Origin: Candidatus Beckwithbacteria bacterium
Lineage (GTDB): Bacteria; Patescibacteriota; Microgenomatia; UBA1400; UBA1449
Direction of reading: 5' to 3'
DNA: 21,416 nucleotides
NCBI GenBank assembly: GCA_012798485.1
Contig: JAAZND010000015.1
Coordinates: 1-21,416, forward strand
The notes under the pieces were generated by a model that worked only from the letters and a program-made list of their open reading frames with translations, searched no databases and was not told the DNA's origin. Shown here in pieces: positions 1-7,223 of the stretch; position 1 is the first letter of the stretch; each line of letters begins with the position of its first letter. The position numbers and the translations under genes are program-made.

Positions 1-35
1 ATATCGTAAGCTGTATGACTACTTGTCTCTATCAT
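1..35 (-). CDS. tnpA: Start of an IS200/IS605-type Y1 transposase, cut by the window edge
   Basis: Only the first 11 codons are present. Reading from the ATG at 35 gives MIETSSHTAYD. This resembles the N-terminus of IS200/IS605-family TnpA proteins, which typically start with a short basic or polar stretch followed by SSHxxYxIxYHxVW. A stop lies five codons upstream in frame, so this ATG is the only sensible start. No strong ribosome binding site is visible. TnpA is a single-strand HUH/Y1 tyrosine transposase that recognises subterminal hairpins. An imperfect hairpin lies about 60 nt upstream, where the left-end hairpin of such an element would be expected. The catalytic HUH motif and the tyrosine lie outside the window, so the call rests on a short N-terminal match plus the hairpin. 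Confidence 0.55.
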   Translation of the reverse strand, partial: MIETSSHTAYD

Positions 36-95
36 CTTAACTATATCTTATCAAATGACTTAAGCTTTACGTTTTTGTGCTCATTGATTGCATTC

Positions 96-120
96 ATCCC
101 TCGCACTTACAGTGCGGGAT
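96..120 (-). mobile_element. Candidate left-end hairpin of the IS200/IS605-like element
   Basis: ATCC (96-99) and CGCACT (102-107) pair with AGTGCG (111-116) and GGAT (117-120). The loop is TAC, with a two-base bulge (C100, T101) on one side only. A bulged subterminal hairpin ahead of tnpA is the known recognition structure of IS200/IS605 elements. The cleavage site and right end cannot be seen. An alternative is an independent intergenic palindrome, or a terminator for a plus-strand gene. Confidence 0.45.
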
Positions 121-210
121 TTTCTGCAATGGTTATAATTATCTATCTTATTTATACTATAAAAAAAAGGCAAAAAACAAGAAGAAACTGAAGCTAAACT
201 GAAATTATTG

Positions 211-322
211 TCTCCCTTGGTAAAGGGAGACGTCCCGCCTTTGGCGGGACAGAGGGATTTGTAAAAAACTTTTAAATCCTCCTGCCCCGCTTTAGCTGGG
301 CGTCCTCCTTTAACAAGGAGGA
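211..322. repeat. Two inverted copies of a ~50-bp two-hairpin element with compensatory changes
   Basis: Copy 1 (211-260, plus) has stem TCTCCCTT/AAGGGAGA with loop GGTA, then stem GTCCCGCC/GGCGGGAC with loop TTT, then CAGAGGGATTT. Copy 2 (about 274-322, read on minus) has TCCTCCTT/AAGGAGGA with loop GTTA, then GCCCAGC/GCGGGGC with loop TAAA, then CAGGAGGATTT. The order of parts and the overall length match. The first stem differs at paired positions and both versions still pair fully. The two copies face each other across about 13 nt of AT-rich DNA. No protein is encoded here. The GC content is well above that of the surrounding sequence. Confidence 0.75.
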
Positions 323-336
323 AAAATATTTTAAAA

Positions 337-360
337 AGAGACGCGATAAATCGCGTCTCT
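337..360. repeat. Perfect 10-bp-arm hairpin (GAGACGCGA type)
   Basis: AGAGACGCGA (337-346) pairs perfectly with TCGCGTCTCT (351-360) around a TAAA loop. The following bases, ACAAATT, recur after another TCTCT block at 10528-10538. It lies downstream of nrdJ. It has no run of U on the minus strand long enough for a classical terminator, so it is described as a palindromic repeat. It could still act as a transcript 3' end. Confidence 0.6.
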
Positions 361-419
361 ACAAATTAAGCACAAATCCTTAATTCCCTACTCCTTTATT
401 TCCCTAAATCCTTAATCCC
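361..419. other. TCC/CCTAA-rich low-complexity tract after nrdJ
   Basis: This stretch repeats short units such as ATCCTTAAT, TTCCCTA and ATCCCTT. On the nrdJ strand it reads as degenerate GGGATTAAGGATTTAGGG. It holds no gene. A related TTTCCCTAA tract lies at 10556-10570, after mrdA. Confidence 0.4.
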
Positions 420-2606
420 TTAAACCGAACAGGCACTAAAACCACAAGCGCTGCAGCTTTTACAGCCTTCATGGATAGTCAAAACTCCTCCACATTGCGG
501 ACACTGAGTATTTTGAACTTTTTGTACTTTTTTTGACGCATTAGTAGTTTTAATTTTTAGCTTTTGACTTTTAACTTTTTTTCCTATATTCAAAACCTGC
601 TCAAGACGAGAAGAATCACGATAGACTGTCAAACCTTTACATTTTAGCTTCCAAGCCAAAATAAACGCCTGTTTGACATCATCAACAGTTGCATCAGCTG
701 ATAAATTAATAGTTTTGGAAACAGCATTATCAGTGTGTTTTTGCCAGGCTGCCTGCATTTTGATATGATCTTCTGGTTTCAAATCATGTGCAGTTAGAAA
801 AATCTGTCTAATATTTTCGGGAATTTTTTTGATATGCTGGATTGTCCCCAGCTCCAAGACTTCATCAACCACCCCATTTCTATCCAAATGCAGTTTTTCT
901 AAATGATTCATTAAATCCTGATTAATCTCAGGTAATTTATAACCGCCCATAGCTTGCTTGTAAAAAGCTAAAGCAAAATGCGGCTCTATACCATAAGAAC
1001 AGCCGGCAGCCATAGCAATGGAACCAGTCGGAGCAATTGTCGTAATCGTAGCATTACGCTGTGGTTTTCGTCCCATTTGCTGCCAAAGACTATCTTGCCA
1101 ATTGGGAAAAGCTCCTTTTTCTCTGGCTAAATTTTGGCTTTCGCTTAAACCTTCATCTTGAATAAATTTGGCTATTTTTTCTGCCAAAACTAAAGCTTCG
1201 TCACTATTGTAAGGAATCCCTAATTTTACTAGCATATCAGCCCAACCCATTACTCCAAGACCAATTTTACGATTGGCTTTGACTGTATCAGTCACTTTTT
1301 GCAAAGGATAAGTACAAATTGAAACTACATCATCCAGCATTCTGACTGATAAACGCACAGTCTCTTTTAATTTTTCCCAATCAATTTCTATTCGATTTTT
1401 GGAATTTACTGCTCGATTTTCTTTCAAATGTTTAGAAAGATTAATACTGCCAAGATTACAAGCTTCATAAGGTAAAAGCGGCTGTTCCCCGCAAAGATTG
1501 ACTGACTCTATTGCGCCAATTTGAGGTGTGGGATTATATTTATTAATTTCATCGATAAAAATAATTCCAGGATCACCATTACGCCAAGCCATAGTGGTAG
1601 CCAAATCAAAAATACTATGTGCCGAAACCGTATTGACTATTTCTCCATTACGAGGGTTAACCAAATCCCAGTCGCCATCTTTTTCTACTGCTTGCATAAA
1701 TTTTGAGGTCAAAGCTAAAGAAAAATTAATATGATTCAAAACTGTATCTTCCTGTTTACAGGTCAAAAACTCAAATACATCCGGATGAGAAACTGGAAGC
1801 ACAACCATATTGCCGCTACGTCTACCGCCAGCTTGCAAAAGCATTTCTGAGGCATGATTCAAAATACTCATAATAGCCACAGGTCCAGCTGCTCGACCGG
1901 TGGTAGTAGCTACCAAATCCCCTTTAGGACGAATTCTACCAAGAGAAAAACCAACCCCGCCGCCATTTTTTTTCAAGATTGAAGATTCTTTGACCACGTC
2001 AAAAATCCCTTCCACGCTATCTGGCATCGGCATAACAAAGCAATTAGCCAGTTGATTATTGACAGTCCCAGCATTTGCCAGAGTTCTTCCTCCAGGTAAA
2101 AATCTTAATTCTGACATCATTTTATAAAATTGTTTTTCCCAGTGCTTTGGTCGATTTTTTTCAGCAGAGGCCAAAGCCTTAGCTACCCTTTCAAACATTT
2201 GTTTTGGCGTCTCAATAATATTTCCTTCTTCATTTTTTCTTAAATATTTATTGGCAATCACCACCAATTGATTATAAGAAAGTCCAAGATCATCTTTAAC
2301 CCCAAGCCCTCTACCAGCTCTTCGTTCCTGTCTTTGTTTTTCGCGCGATAAAATGTAGGCTTTGGCAATATCATACTGGCCTTCTTCAATCAGAATTCTT
2401 TCCACCATGTCACCAATATCTGCAGTTGAAATCACATTTTCTTTGCCATATTTTTCTCTAAGTTCTCTTACAATCCATAAAGATAATTCTCTGGCCAGTT
2501 CTTCATCCACCATATCAATATTTTTCTGAGCCATGATAATCGAATGAGTGATTTTTTTACGCTGAAAAGTTTGCAGATTACTATCTCGTTTTTCTACTTG
2601 CCACAT
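420..2606 (-). CDS. nrdJ: Adenosylcobalamin-dependent (class II) ribonucleoside-diphosphate reductase
   Basis: Reduces ribonucleotides to deoxyribonucleotides using a B12-generated thiyl radical; cytosolic. From the ATG at 2606 the protein has 728 residues. It begins with an ATP-cone-like segment (about 1-90, KRDSNLQTFQRKKI), followed by the catalytic barrel. Visible landmarks are GGRTLANAG (172-180), C189 in ANCF (redox cysteine), NGGGVGFSLGRIRPKGD (214-230), N370-L371-C372-G373-E374 (radical cysteine and catalytic Asn/Glu), C383 in EACNLGS (the partner redox cysteine) and TIAPTGSIAMAAG. The C-terminus carries CPQCGG plus a CxxCxxC cluster (702-726), as in other NrdJ tails. The frame stays open to a TTG at 2645. 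That extension would translate a palindrome and start ahead of the ATP cone, so ATG 2606 is preferred. The usual NPCGE motif here reads NLCGE. Confidence 0.95.
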   Translation of the reverse strand: MWQVEKRDSNLQTFQRKKITHSIIMAQKNIDMVDEELARELSLWIVRELREKYGKENVISTADIGDMVERILIEEGQYDIAKAYILSREKQRQERRAGRGLGVKDDLGLSYNQLVVIANKYLRKNEEGNIIETPKQMFERVAKALASAEKNRPKHWEKQFYKMMSELRFLPGGRTLANAGTVNNQLANCFVMPMPDSVEGIFDVVKESSILKKNGGGVGFSLGRIRPKGDLVATTTGRAAGPVAIMSILNHASEMLLQAGGRRSGNMVVLPVSHPDVFEFLTCKQEDTVLNHINFSLALTSKFMQAVEKDGDWDLVNPRNGEIVNTVSAHSIFDLATTMAWRNGDPGIIFIDEINKYNPTPQIGAIESVNLCGEQPLLPYEACNLGSINLSKHLKENRAVNSKNRIEIDWEKLKETVRLSVRMLDDVVSICTYPLQKVTDTVKANRKIGLGVMGWADMLVKLGIPYNSDEALVLAEKIAKFIQDEGLSESQNLAREKGAFPNWQDSLWQQMGRKPQRNATITTIAPTGSIAMAAGCSYGIEPHFALAFYKQAMGGYKLPEINQDLMNHLEKLHLDRNGVVDEVLELGTIQHIKKIPENIRQIFLTAHDLKPEDHIKMQAAWQKHTDNAVSKTINLSADATVDDVKQAFILAWKLKCKGLTVYRDSSRLEQVLNIGKKVKSQKLKIKTTNASKKVQKVQNTQCPQCGGVLTIHEGCKSCSACGFSACSV

Positions 2607-2618
2607 ACTACATTTGTC

Positions 2619-2663
2619 ATTCCGTATTGATATTTTGTAAAACAAAATAATATGGTACGGAAT
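2619..2663. repeat. 45-bp interrupted palindrome in the nrdJ leader
   Basis: Outer arms ATTCCGTA (2619-2626) and TACGGAAT (2656-2663) are perfect. Inner arms TATTTTGT (2631-2638) and ACAAAATA (2642-2649) are also perfect around an AAA loop. The bases between the inner and outer arms pair mainly as G-T on the plus strand. The element ends 13 nt before the likely nrdJ ATG. It may be an operator, an RNA hairpin, or a small mobile palindrome. It does not match the NrdR-box consensus as I know it. Confidence 0.65.
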
Positions 2664-2735
2664 CTAATTAAAAAAATAATTTCTAATTTCAATTTTCTTG
2701 TAAACTTTTATTAATTATTCGTTTAAAGTAAAATA

Positions 2736-2764
2736 AGTATGGATGATTTTTTGCTAAAAATCAA
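2736..2764 (-). promoter_or_regulatory. Weak candidate nrdJ promoter overlapping an inverted repeat
   Basis: TTGATT (2764-2759) and CATACT (2741-2736) are separated by 17 bases. A perfect inverted repeat, TGATTTTT/AAAAATCA with loop TGCT (2744-2763), covers the spacer and most of the -35. Both hexamers are imperfect. The rest of 2664-2869 is AT-rich and contains no gene. Confidence 0.3.
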
Positions 2765-2869
2765 GAGGAGTATTTAATTTTTAAAAATAAAAAATATTTA
2801 CTTTATCTTAAGGTATTTAAAAAAGATTTTAAAAATCAATAGAAATTATTAAAAATAAGCAAAAAATAA

Positions 2870-2897
2870 AAAAATCCCGAATTGCTTCGGGATTTTT
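2870..2897 (-). terminator. Intrinsic terminator of the cohesin/dockerin operon
   Basis: A 12-bp perfect stem: AAAAATCCCGAA (2870-2881) with TTCGGGATTTTT (2886-2897), loop TTGC. On the minus strand it is followed by a T-rich run. It lies 22 bases past the stop codon at 2920 and closes the three-gene operon. Confidence 0.9.
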
Positions 2898-2919
2898 AAA
2901 AACAAAATTTTTATTTTAA

Positions 2920-3549
2920 TTAAGCTATCACTTTTTTAAGTCTTAAACCAGCATAAAGGAAAACTACTCCACCTAAAAGTAAAATAATAGTATTTTCTAC
3001 ATTCCCAGATTTTGGCATACTTGGAGTTGAACTTCCTCCACCAGTATCAGCAGAAGAACTATTGCTAATCGTATAACTTCCATCCGAATACCCATTTAAA
3101 AGATCATCACCTGTTCCAGCTTCTGCTACATTACTATCAACGGTAGATCCTTGAGTATAATCAAAATTAACTGCTGCTGTTCCAGTATTTGTAGCTTTGA
3201 AGGTAATGGTTGCTACTGTCCCATCCTCAGAAATAGCCTCAGGATTGGTTGCTCCTATAGTAATTTCTCCGTCTTCATAAGATTTTTTTGGATAACTGCC
3301 AAAATAACCATTAGTAATTTTCGTCACCTCCAGTTTAGATTTATCATAACTCAAGATTGCATCAACTCCATCTGTTTTTTCTCCTGAACCCAAATCCAAA
3401 ACTATTTTAACATCAAAACTTTCTCCTTTCCCTACAGTTTTACTGCTTGGATCAAGTTTTAATTTAGCAGCCTCTACTTTAGTCACAAATAAAAAATTAA
3501 CTAATAAAATAAAAATTATTAATGATAATATAGATTTTAAATATTTCAT
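2920..3549 (-). CDS. Secreted cohesin-domain protein with an LPXTG-like C-terminal anchor
   Basis: A 209-aa exported protein. Residues 1-27 form a signal peptide (hydrophobic core, likely cut after VEA). Residues 29-162 look like a cohesin beta-sandwich: KLDPSSKTVGKGESFDVKI, then GVDAILSYDKSKLEV, then late strands ending in GTGDDLLNGYSDGSYTI. A Ser/Gly/Pro linker leads to MPKSG (178-182), a hydrophobic stretch (186-202) and RLKK. This resembles a sortase-type sorting signal, or it is simply a C-terminal membrane anchor. The start is well supported: AAGGAG sits 7 bases before the ATG, the clearest ribosome site in the window. It is the last gene of an operon, 41 bases after another cohesin gene whose domain ends in a similar xGDDLL motif. 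Cohesins bind dockerins, and the first gene of the operon ends in one. The domain assignment is by motif only. Confidence 0.8.
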   Translation of the reverse strand: MKYLKSILSLIIFILLVNFLFVTKVEAAKLKLDPSSKTVGKGESFDVKIVLDLGSGEKTDGVDAILSYDKSKLEVTKITNGYFGSYPKKSYEDGEITIGATNPEAISEDGTVATITFKATNTGTAAVNFDYTQGSTVDSNVAEAGTGDDLLNGYSDGSYTISNSSSADTGGGSSTPSMPKSGNVENTIILLLGGVVFLYAGLRLKKVIA

Positions 3550-3590
3550 TTTTTTACTCCTTAATAATATTTGTATAATAAAAATAATTT

Positions 3591-4217
3591 TTATTCAACT
3601 AAGATTTTGGCATTAATAATTTTAGCTAGTAAATCATCTCCATTTTCTGCACTTGATAAATTAGTATCACTTTCATTGCCTTTTTTAACAAAATAGAAAT
3701 CTAAATTTAACTCTCCTGTTGCAATTGGTTGGAGGTTAAAAGAAGCAATATCAATCGCGCCAGAAAAAGATGAATCTGTCATTACTCCGCTCAATTTAAT
3801 CTGACTTTTAGCAGTATCAACTTTATTTAAAAGAATTTCAAATTTACTTTTGGGGTTAACTTTTAACTGATTATCAGTAATTAACCATTTTTGAGGATCA
3901 TAATTAATAATAAGATCAAAACCAGCAATTGTCTTATCTTTGGTGTCAAAAGAAAGTTTGGCGGTTAAATTTTGATTAAGCTTAGCGCTTTCTGTAGCAT
4001 CAAAACTGATTTTAGCTACAGCATTATTTTTTGAAGTTTCTTCCTGAGATTTTTTATTATTATCTGAAGTCTGTCCTATTTTATCGGTAGAGTTTTCCGT
4101 TCCTCTATAAAAAGGAAATAGCAATTTATAACCAACAAAACCAACAGCAAAGGCTAAAATAGCAACTAGCAGAATACCATAGGGAATAAATTTGATTTGG
4201 GGCAGTTGTGTTTTCAT
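3591..4217 (-). CDS. Membrane-anchored cohesin-domain protein
   Basis: A 208-aa protein with one N-terminal transmembrane helix (about 12-34) and no obvious cleavage site, so it is probably anchored with its C-terminus outside. A charged, low-complexity linker (38-65) leads to a cohesin-like domain (66-206). Landmarks are KLNQNLTAKLSFDTK, IAGFDLIINYDPQKW and GAIDIASFNLQP, and it closes with SSAENGDDLLAKIINAKILV. The closing segment resembles the same place in the downstream cohesin protein, so the two are probably paralogues. It starts 21 bases after the dockerin-bearing gene, with no Shine-Dalgarno sequence. The context suggests it is a surface docking site for that protein. Confidence 0.75.
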   Translation of the reverse strand: MKTQLPQIKFIPYGILLVAILAFAVGFVGYKLLFPFYRGTENSTDKIGQTSDNNKKSQEETSKNNAVAKISFDATESAKLNQNLTAKLSFDTKDKTIAGFDLIINYDPQKWLITDNQLKVNPKSKFEILLNKVDTAKSQIKLSGVMTDSSFSGAIDIASFNLQPIATGELNLDFYFVKKGNESDTNLSSAENGDDLLAKIINAKILVE

Positions 4218-4238
4218 ATTTTTTTATTTTTTTTATAA

Positions 4239-6986
4239 TTAGTTAATAATATCAAACATACTTCCTTTTTTATCGTAATTCACTTTAAAGGTGCCAGAAT
4301 AATCTATGCTATTGACTACCCCGTCTCCATTAAAATCAGCTATGTTATTATCATCGGTCATATAATTTTTGAAAATAGAATAATCAGCACTATTTATAAG
4401 ATCATTACCATAACCATTGCTTTCATTTTTGAGATCTCCAGCCAAAAACTCTTCACTAATTGTCCCATTAATAGCTGATCCCTTAGTCAAAGTAATATCT
4501 TTTCCTCTAGACAGATAACCTTCAGGTTTAATATAAAGTTTGTAAGTAGAGCCTTCTGTCAGATCTTCATCATCAATCCCCCAAGTTCCTTCACCACTAT
4601 TATTGACGCTAATCTTGGCTTCTTTTTTCTTGGTAGTTCCATCATAAAGGAAAACTTTAACACTGCTGGATGAATCATTACTCTTTTTCTCCAAGTTAAC
4701 TTTAATGTCAAAACTATAGTCAGCATCTACACAATTTCCTTCACTACATGTTTTTCCACTAACGCAAGCTGTTTGATTTACCCATGCATTACTTACACAT
4801 TTTTGAGGAACGCCATCATTACATCTCTTAGCATCATTTATACATGTAGTATTTATTGGAGTAGTTCCATTATTTTGTTCACTGCCAATAGTAATGTCAT
4901 CACTTGTCAAACCATCATCTTTTTTCTGGACAAAAACCACATCAAAATAAGAAGGTAAGGAAGAAGCATAACCAGTAGGTAAGTTAGCTGCTAAAGCATG
5001 TTTATGGTCTTTATGAGCAGTCTGAAATTTACCTGATTTTGATCCATCAACTGTAACACTATTTCCAACAGCCTTAGAAACAGTTCCTATAACTGTATGT
5101 TTATGGATCTCACTTCCTCCTGTACCAGAAGAATCTGAATTAGCTCTAACAATATTATTTACTAAAGCTGAATAATATTGCCATCCTAATGGAGGTAGAA
5201 TTTCAAAATTAGAAGCTATAACTCCTCCTTTTGGTAACGACTGATCAGGATCTGTATTATTGTAAGCCATAATCATATCTTTATATTTAGGTAAAATTTC
5301 ATCTTGGCTTGTTGTTCCTGAAATAGTATGGTAATGAGCTAATATTGAACTACCAGTATCTCTTCCTTGCGTATTATTAGGAGAATATGTCGATGAAGAA
5401 AAATTACTATAATTATGTTTATGACTGTTGTTGACACTTGTTAAATCAGGTTCTAGATTATAATTCTTAGCATCAACTGGAAATTTTCCAATAATACTAT
5501 CAATTATTGCCCAACTTCTTGGTTTTGTTTCAAAAAAAATAAAAGCTGAATCAGGAATTATGCTAGGTATACCAGATATATAACAAAAAGGAGTTTCCAC
5601 ATATTTGTATTTATTTGTAACTTCATTACTTAAACCTGTAAAATTATGCCCATGACTTACTGGCGTATACGATTTATTCCCACTATCACTTTCACTTTGA
5701 TATTCTTTATCTATTGCTCCTAATGATCCAGTCCAAATATGTTTATGAGAACCATTATTATTGTAATTTCCATAAACTAAACTACCTCTTACATAAGCTC
5801 CGCTTAAATTCAAAGCCTTCCAATCAGCCTTCTCATCACTTGGACAACTAGACCTAAAAGGGAGAATAGTTATAGGGCTTTGATCTGCCCAAGCACTATC
5901 ATCTAAAGCTAGTTTTTCAGATAAACTCGTATTGCCATAATACATTCTAATAGTTTGAACAATAGGAGAATCAAGCTCTACCCAAACTTGAGTGGTAGTG
6001 GTATTGCAACCACTTTCAATCCAATGATTAAGTCTCTTGCCGCTACTAGTAAAAAATTGGATATCATCACAATCAGCCTGAATTTTATTAGCATCTTTTA
6101 ATTCTTTAGTGTTAATAGTAAGTAAAATTTCTTTATTACTTGGATTTTTGGCAAGTATTATTTCTTTATAATATTTTAATTTTTCATCAATGTTGGCTGT
6201 TGTCGTATCATCAGTTCTTCTATCTTTTATCGTACTCCCATCTGCCGGATTTGATTCAAATGGTTCAAGATAGGCTGTAAGAGAAAAACTGACATTTGGT
6301 TCACCTCCGCAATTTTCATTCTTAAGGCAAACATTATAAAAATCTTTTTTAATACTAGTTTCATAATTTGATTGCATTTTTAGACTTAAGTATTCACTAT
6401 CATTTCCCTCATCAGGGAAAACATAAGCCAAAGTCTCAGCTTTTTTTATAGTACAACCAGATATTTGACCTGCTTTAGCTCTATTAAAAGCAGTTTCATC
6501 TGTAGTATAAAAAGTAGTTTCTATTTGTTTTGAAGCGTTATAAACACAATTAATTGCATATAAAGATTTAAGAGTTTTTCCATCTACCATTCCTGAATCA
6601 TCATAAGCATAACCTAAAGGCTTATCAGCAATACAGGTATTTTTATAAGTAGAGTATCCTAAAGCTTCAGTATAATCCCCAGCTAAAATATTAGTCCAAA
6701 TTGGAGTTTCATAAGGATAACCAAGACATTTATATCTATTTAATAAAACTTTCTCTGGTAAATCATCAGCAGTCCCAACCTCATTCAAAAAAACTTCTCC
6801 CTCTCTTATCACTGGACTCAAGGATCCGCTCAGAATCCACCCACCAACAAAAAAAAGCATAAAAATTAATAAAGAAAGAGGAAAATTTAATTTAATTTTA
6901 AATTTTTGTTTTGAGTGTAAATTTGCTGGTCTATCTTCTACTATCTTGAAAGAGTTATTACTTGAATTATCGTCAAAGCTAGTCAT
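4239..6986 (-). CDS. Surface protein with DUF2341-like region, three HxH tail-collar-like repeats and a C-terminal dockerin
   Basis: A 915-aa protein whose N-terminal transmembrane helix (about 35-57) probably leaves the bulk outside the cell. Residues 60-300 are unassigned. Residues 305-365 (LNHWIESG, VWVELDS, IRMYYGNTS) resemble DUF2341. Residues 387-690 hold three repeats of about 107 residues. Each has a W-containing segment, two HxH motifs about 30 residues apart (H414/416 and H445/447; H522/524 and H551/553; H628/630 and H661/663) and a closing Y-rich strand (YKYVETPF, YKDMIMAY, YFDVVFVQ). This pattern recalls phage tail-collar or tail-fibre tips. Residues 715-752 carry six Cys. Residues 755-845 look like a CNA-B/carboxypeptidase-regulatory type sandwich. 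Residues 850-897 are a type I dockerin: GYGNDLINSADYSIFKNYM plus DFNGDGVVNSIDYS. No catalytic domain was recognised. First gene of the operon. Confidence 0.8.
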   Translation of the reverse strand: MTSFDDNSSNNSFKIVEDRPANLHSKQKFKIKLNFPLSLLIFMLFFVGGWILSGSLSPVIREGEVFLNEVGTADDLPEKVLLNRYKCLGYPYETPIWTNILAGDYTEALGYSTYKNTCIADKPLGYAYDDSGMVDGKTLKSLYAINCVYNASKQIETTFYTTDETAFNRAKAGQISGCTIKKAETLAYVFPDEGNDSEYLSLKMQSNYETSIKKDFYNVCLKNENCGGEPNVSFSLTAYLEPFESNPADGSTIKDRRTDDTTTANIDEKLKYYKEIILAKNPSNKEILLTINTKELKDANKIQADCDDIQFFTSSGKRLNHWIESGCNTTTTQVWVELDSPIVQTIRMYYGNTSLSEKLALDDSAWADQSPITILPFRSSCPSDEKADWKALNLSGAYVRGSLVYGNYNNNGSHKHIWTGSLGAIDKEYQSESDSGNKSYTPVSHGHNFTGLSNEVTNKYKYVETPFCYISGIPSIIPDSAFIFFETKPRSWAIIDSIIGKFPVDAKNYNLEPDLTSVNNSHKHNYSNFSSSTYSPNNTQGRDTGSSILAHYHTISGTTSQDEILPKYKDMIMAYNNTDPDQSLPKGGVIASNFEILPPLGWQYYSALVNNIVRANSDSSGTGGSEIHKHTVIGTVSKAVGNSVTVDGSKSGKFQTAHKDHKHALAANLPTGYASSLPSYFDVVFVQKKDDGLTSDDITIGSEQNNGTTPINTTCINDAKRCNDGVPQKCVSNAWVNQTACVSGKTCSEGNCVDADYSFDIKVNLEKKSNDSSSSVKVFLYDGTTKKKEAKISVNNSGEGTWGIDDEDLTEGSTYKLYIKPEGYLSRGKDITLTKGSAINGTISEEFLAGDLKNESNGYGNDLINSADYSIFKNYMTDDNNIADFNGDGVVNSIDYSGTFKVNYDKKGSMFDIIN

Positions 6987-7034
6987 AATTTAAAAAATAA
7001 AATTAAATAATATGCAAAAACTGCATTTATAATC

Positions 7035-7064
7035 AGTAAAGCATATTTTTAAAATCATTGTCAA
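7035..7064 (-). promoter_or_regulatory. Promoter of the dockerin/cohesin operon
   Basis: A perfect -35 TTGACA (7064-7059), an 18-base spacer and a partial -10 TTTACT (7040-7035). The inferred start site is about 40 bases before the ATG at 6986. No ribosome binding site follows. Confidence 0.55.
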
Positions 7065-7080
7065 CTGGTAAATAACTATT

Positions 7081-7150
7081 CAGTTTTAGGTTTTAGGAAG
7101 TTAGAATTTAGAGATTTAAGAAGTTATGCCTTAGGGGTAAATTAATAGTG
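7081..7150. repeat. TTTTAGG-like degenerate tract between topA and the operon
   Basis: Short units such as TTTTAGG, TTAGAATTTAG and CTTAGGGG follow each other. TTTAGAGATTT (7107-7117) is the exact inverse of AAATCTCTAAA (7204-7214), 86 bases away. The region 6987-7223 holds the promoter above and no gene that I can see. Confidence 0.35.
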
Positions 7151-7223
7151 AAAAAAATAAAATAATATTTTTATAAAAGGAAATTTTTTTATATTAAATA
7201 TTAAAATCTCTAAACCCTATAAT

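Noticed and set aside
3..200. Open plus-strand frame with hydrophobic residues at the left edge
   Set aside because: It runs through the hairpin at 96-120 and overlaps the better-supported tnpA start on the other strand; no family pattern.
211..360. CRISPR-like cluster of short repeats
   Set aside because: Only two copies, in opposite directions, with no spacer-repeat period; each is a self-pairing hairpin.
2736..2763. NrdR box upstream of nrdJ
   Set aside because: The inverted repeat does not match the ACACwATATaTwGTGT-type consensus and no paired box is seen.
4917..5828. Prophage tail-fibre gene
   Set aside because: No other phage gene is nearby, and the repeats are embedded in a chain with an N-terminal membrane anchor and a dockerin, within an operon of surface proteins.
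2920..6986. Cellulosome (polysaccharide-degrading complex)
   Set aside because: Cohesin and dockerin are present, but no glycoside hydrolase or carbohydrate-binding module is recognisable in the window.
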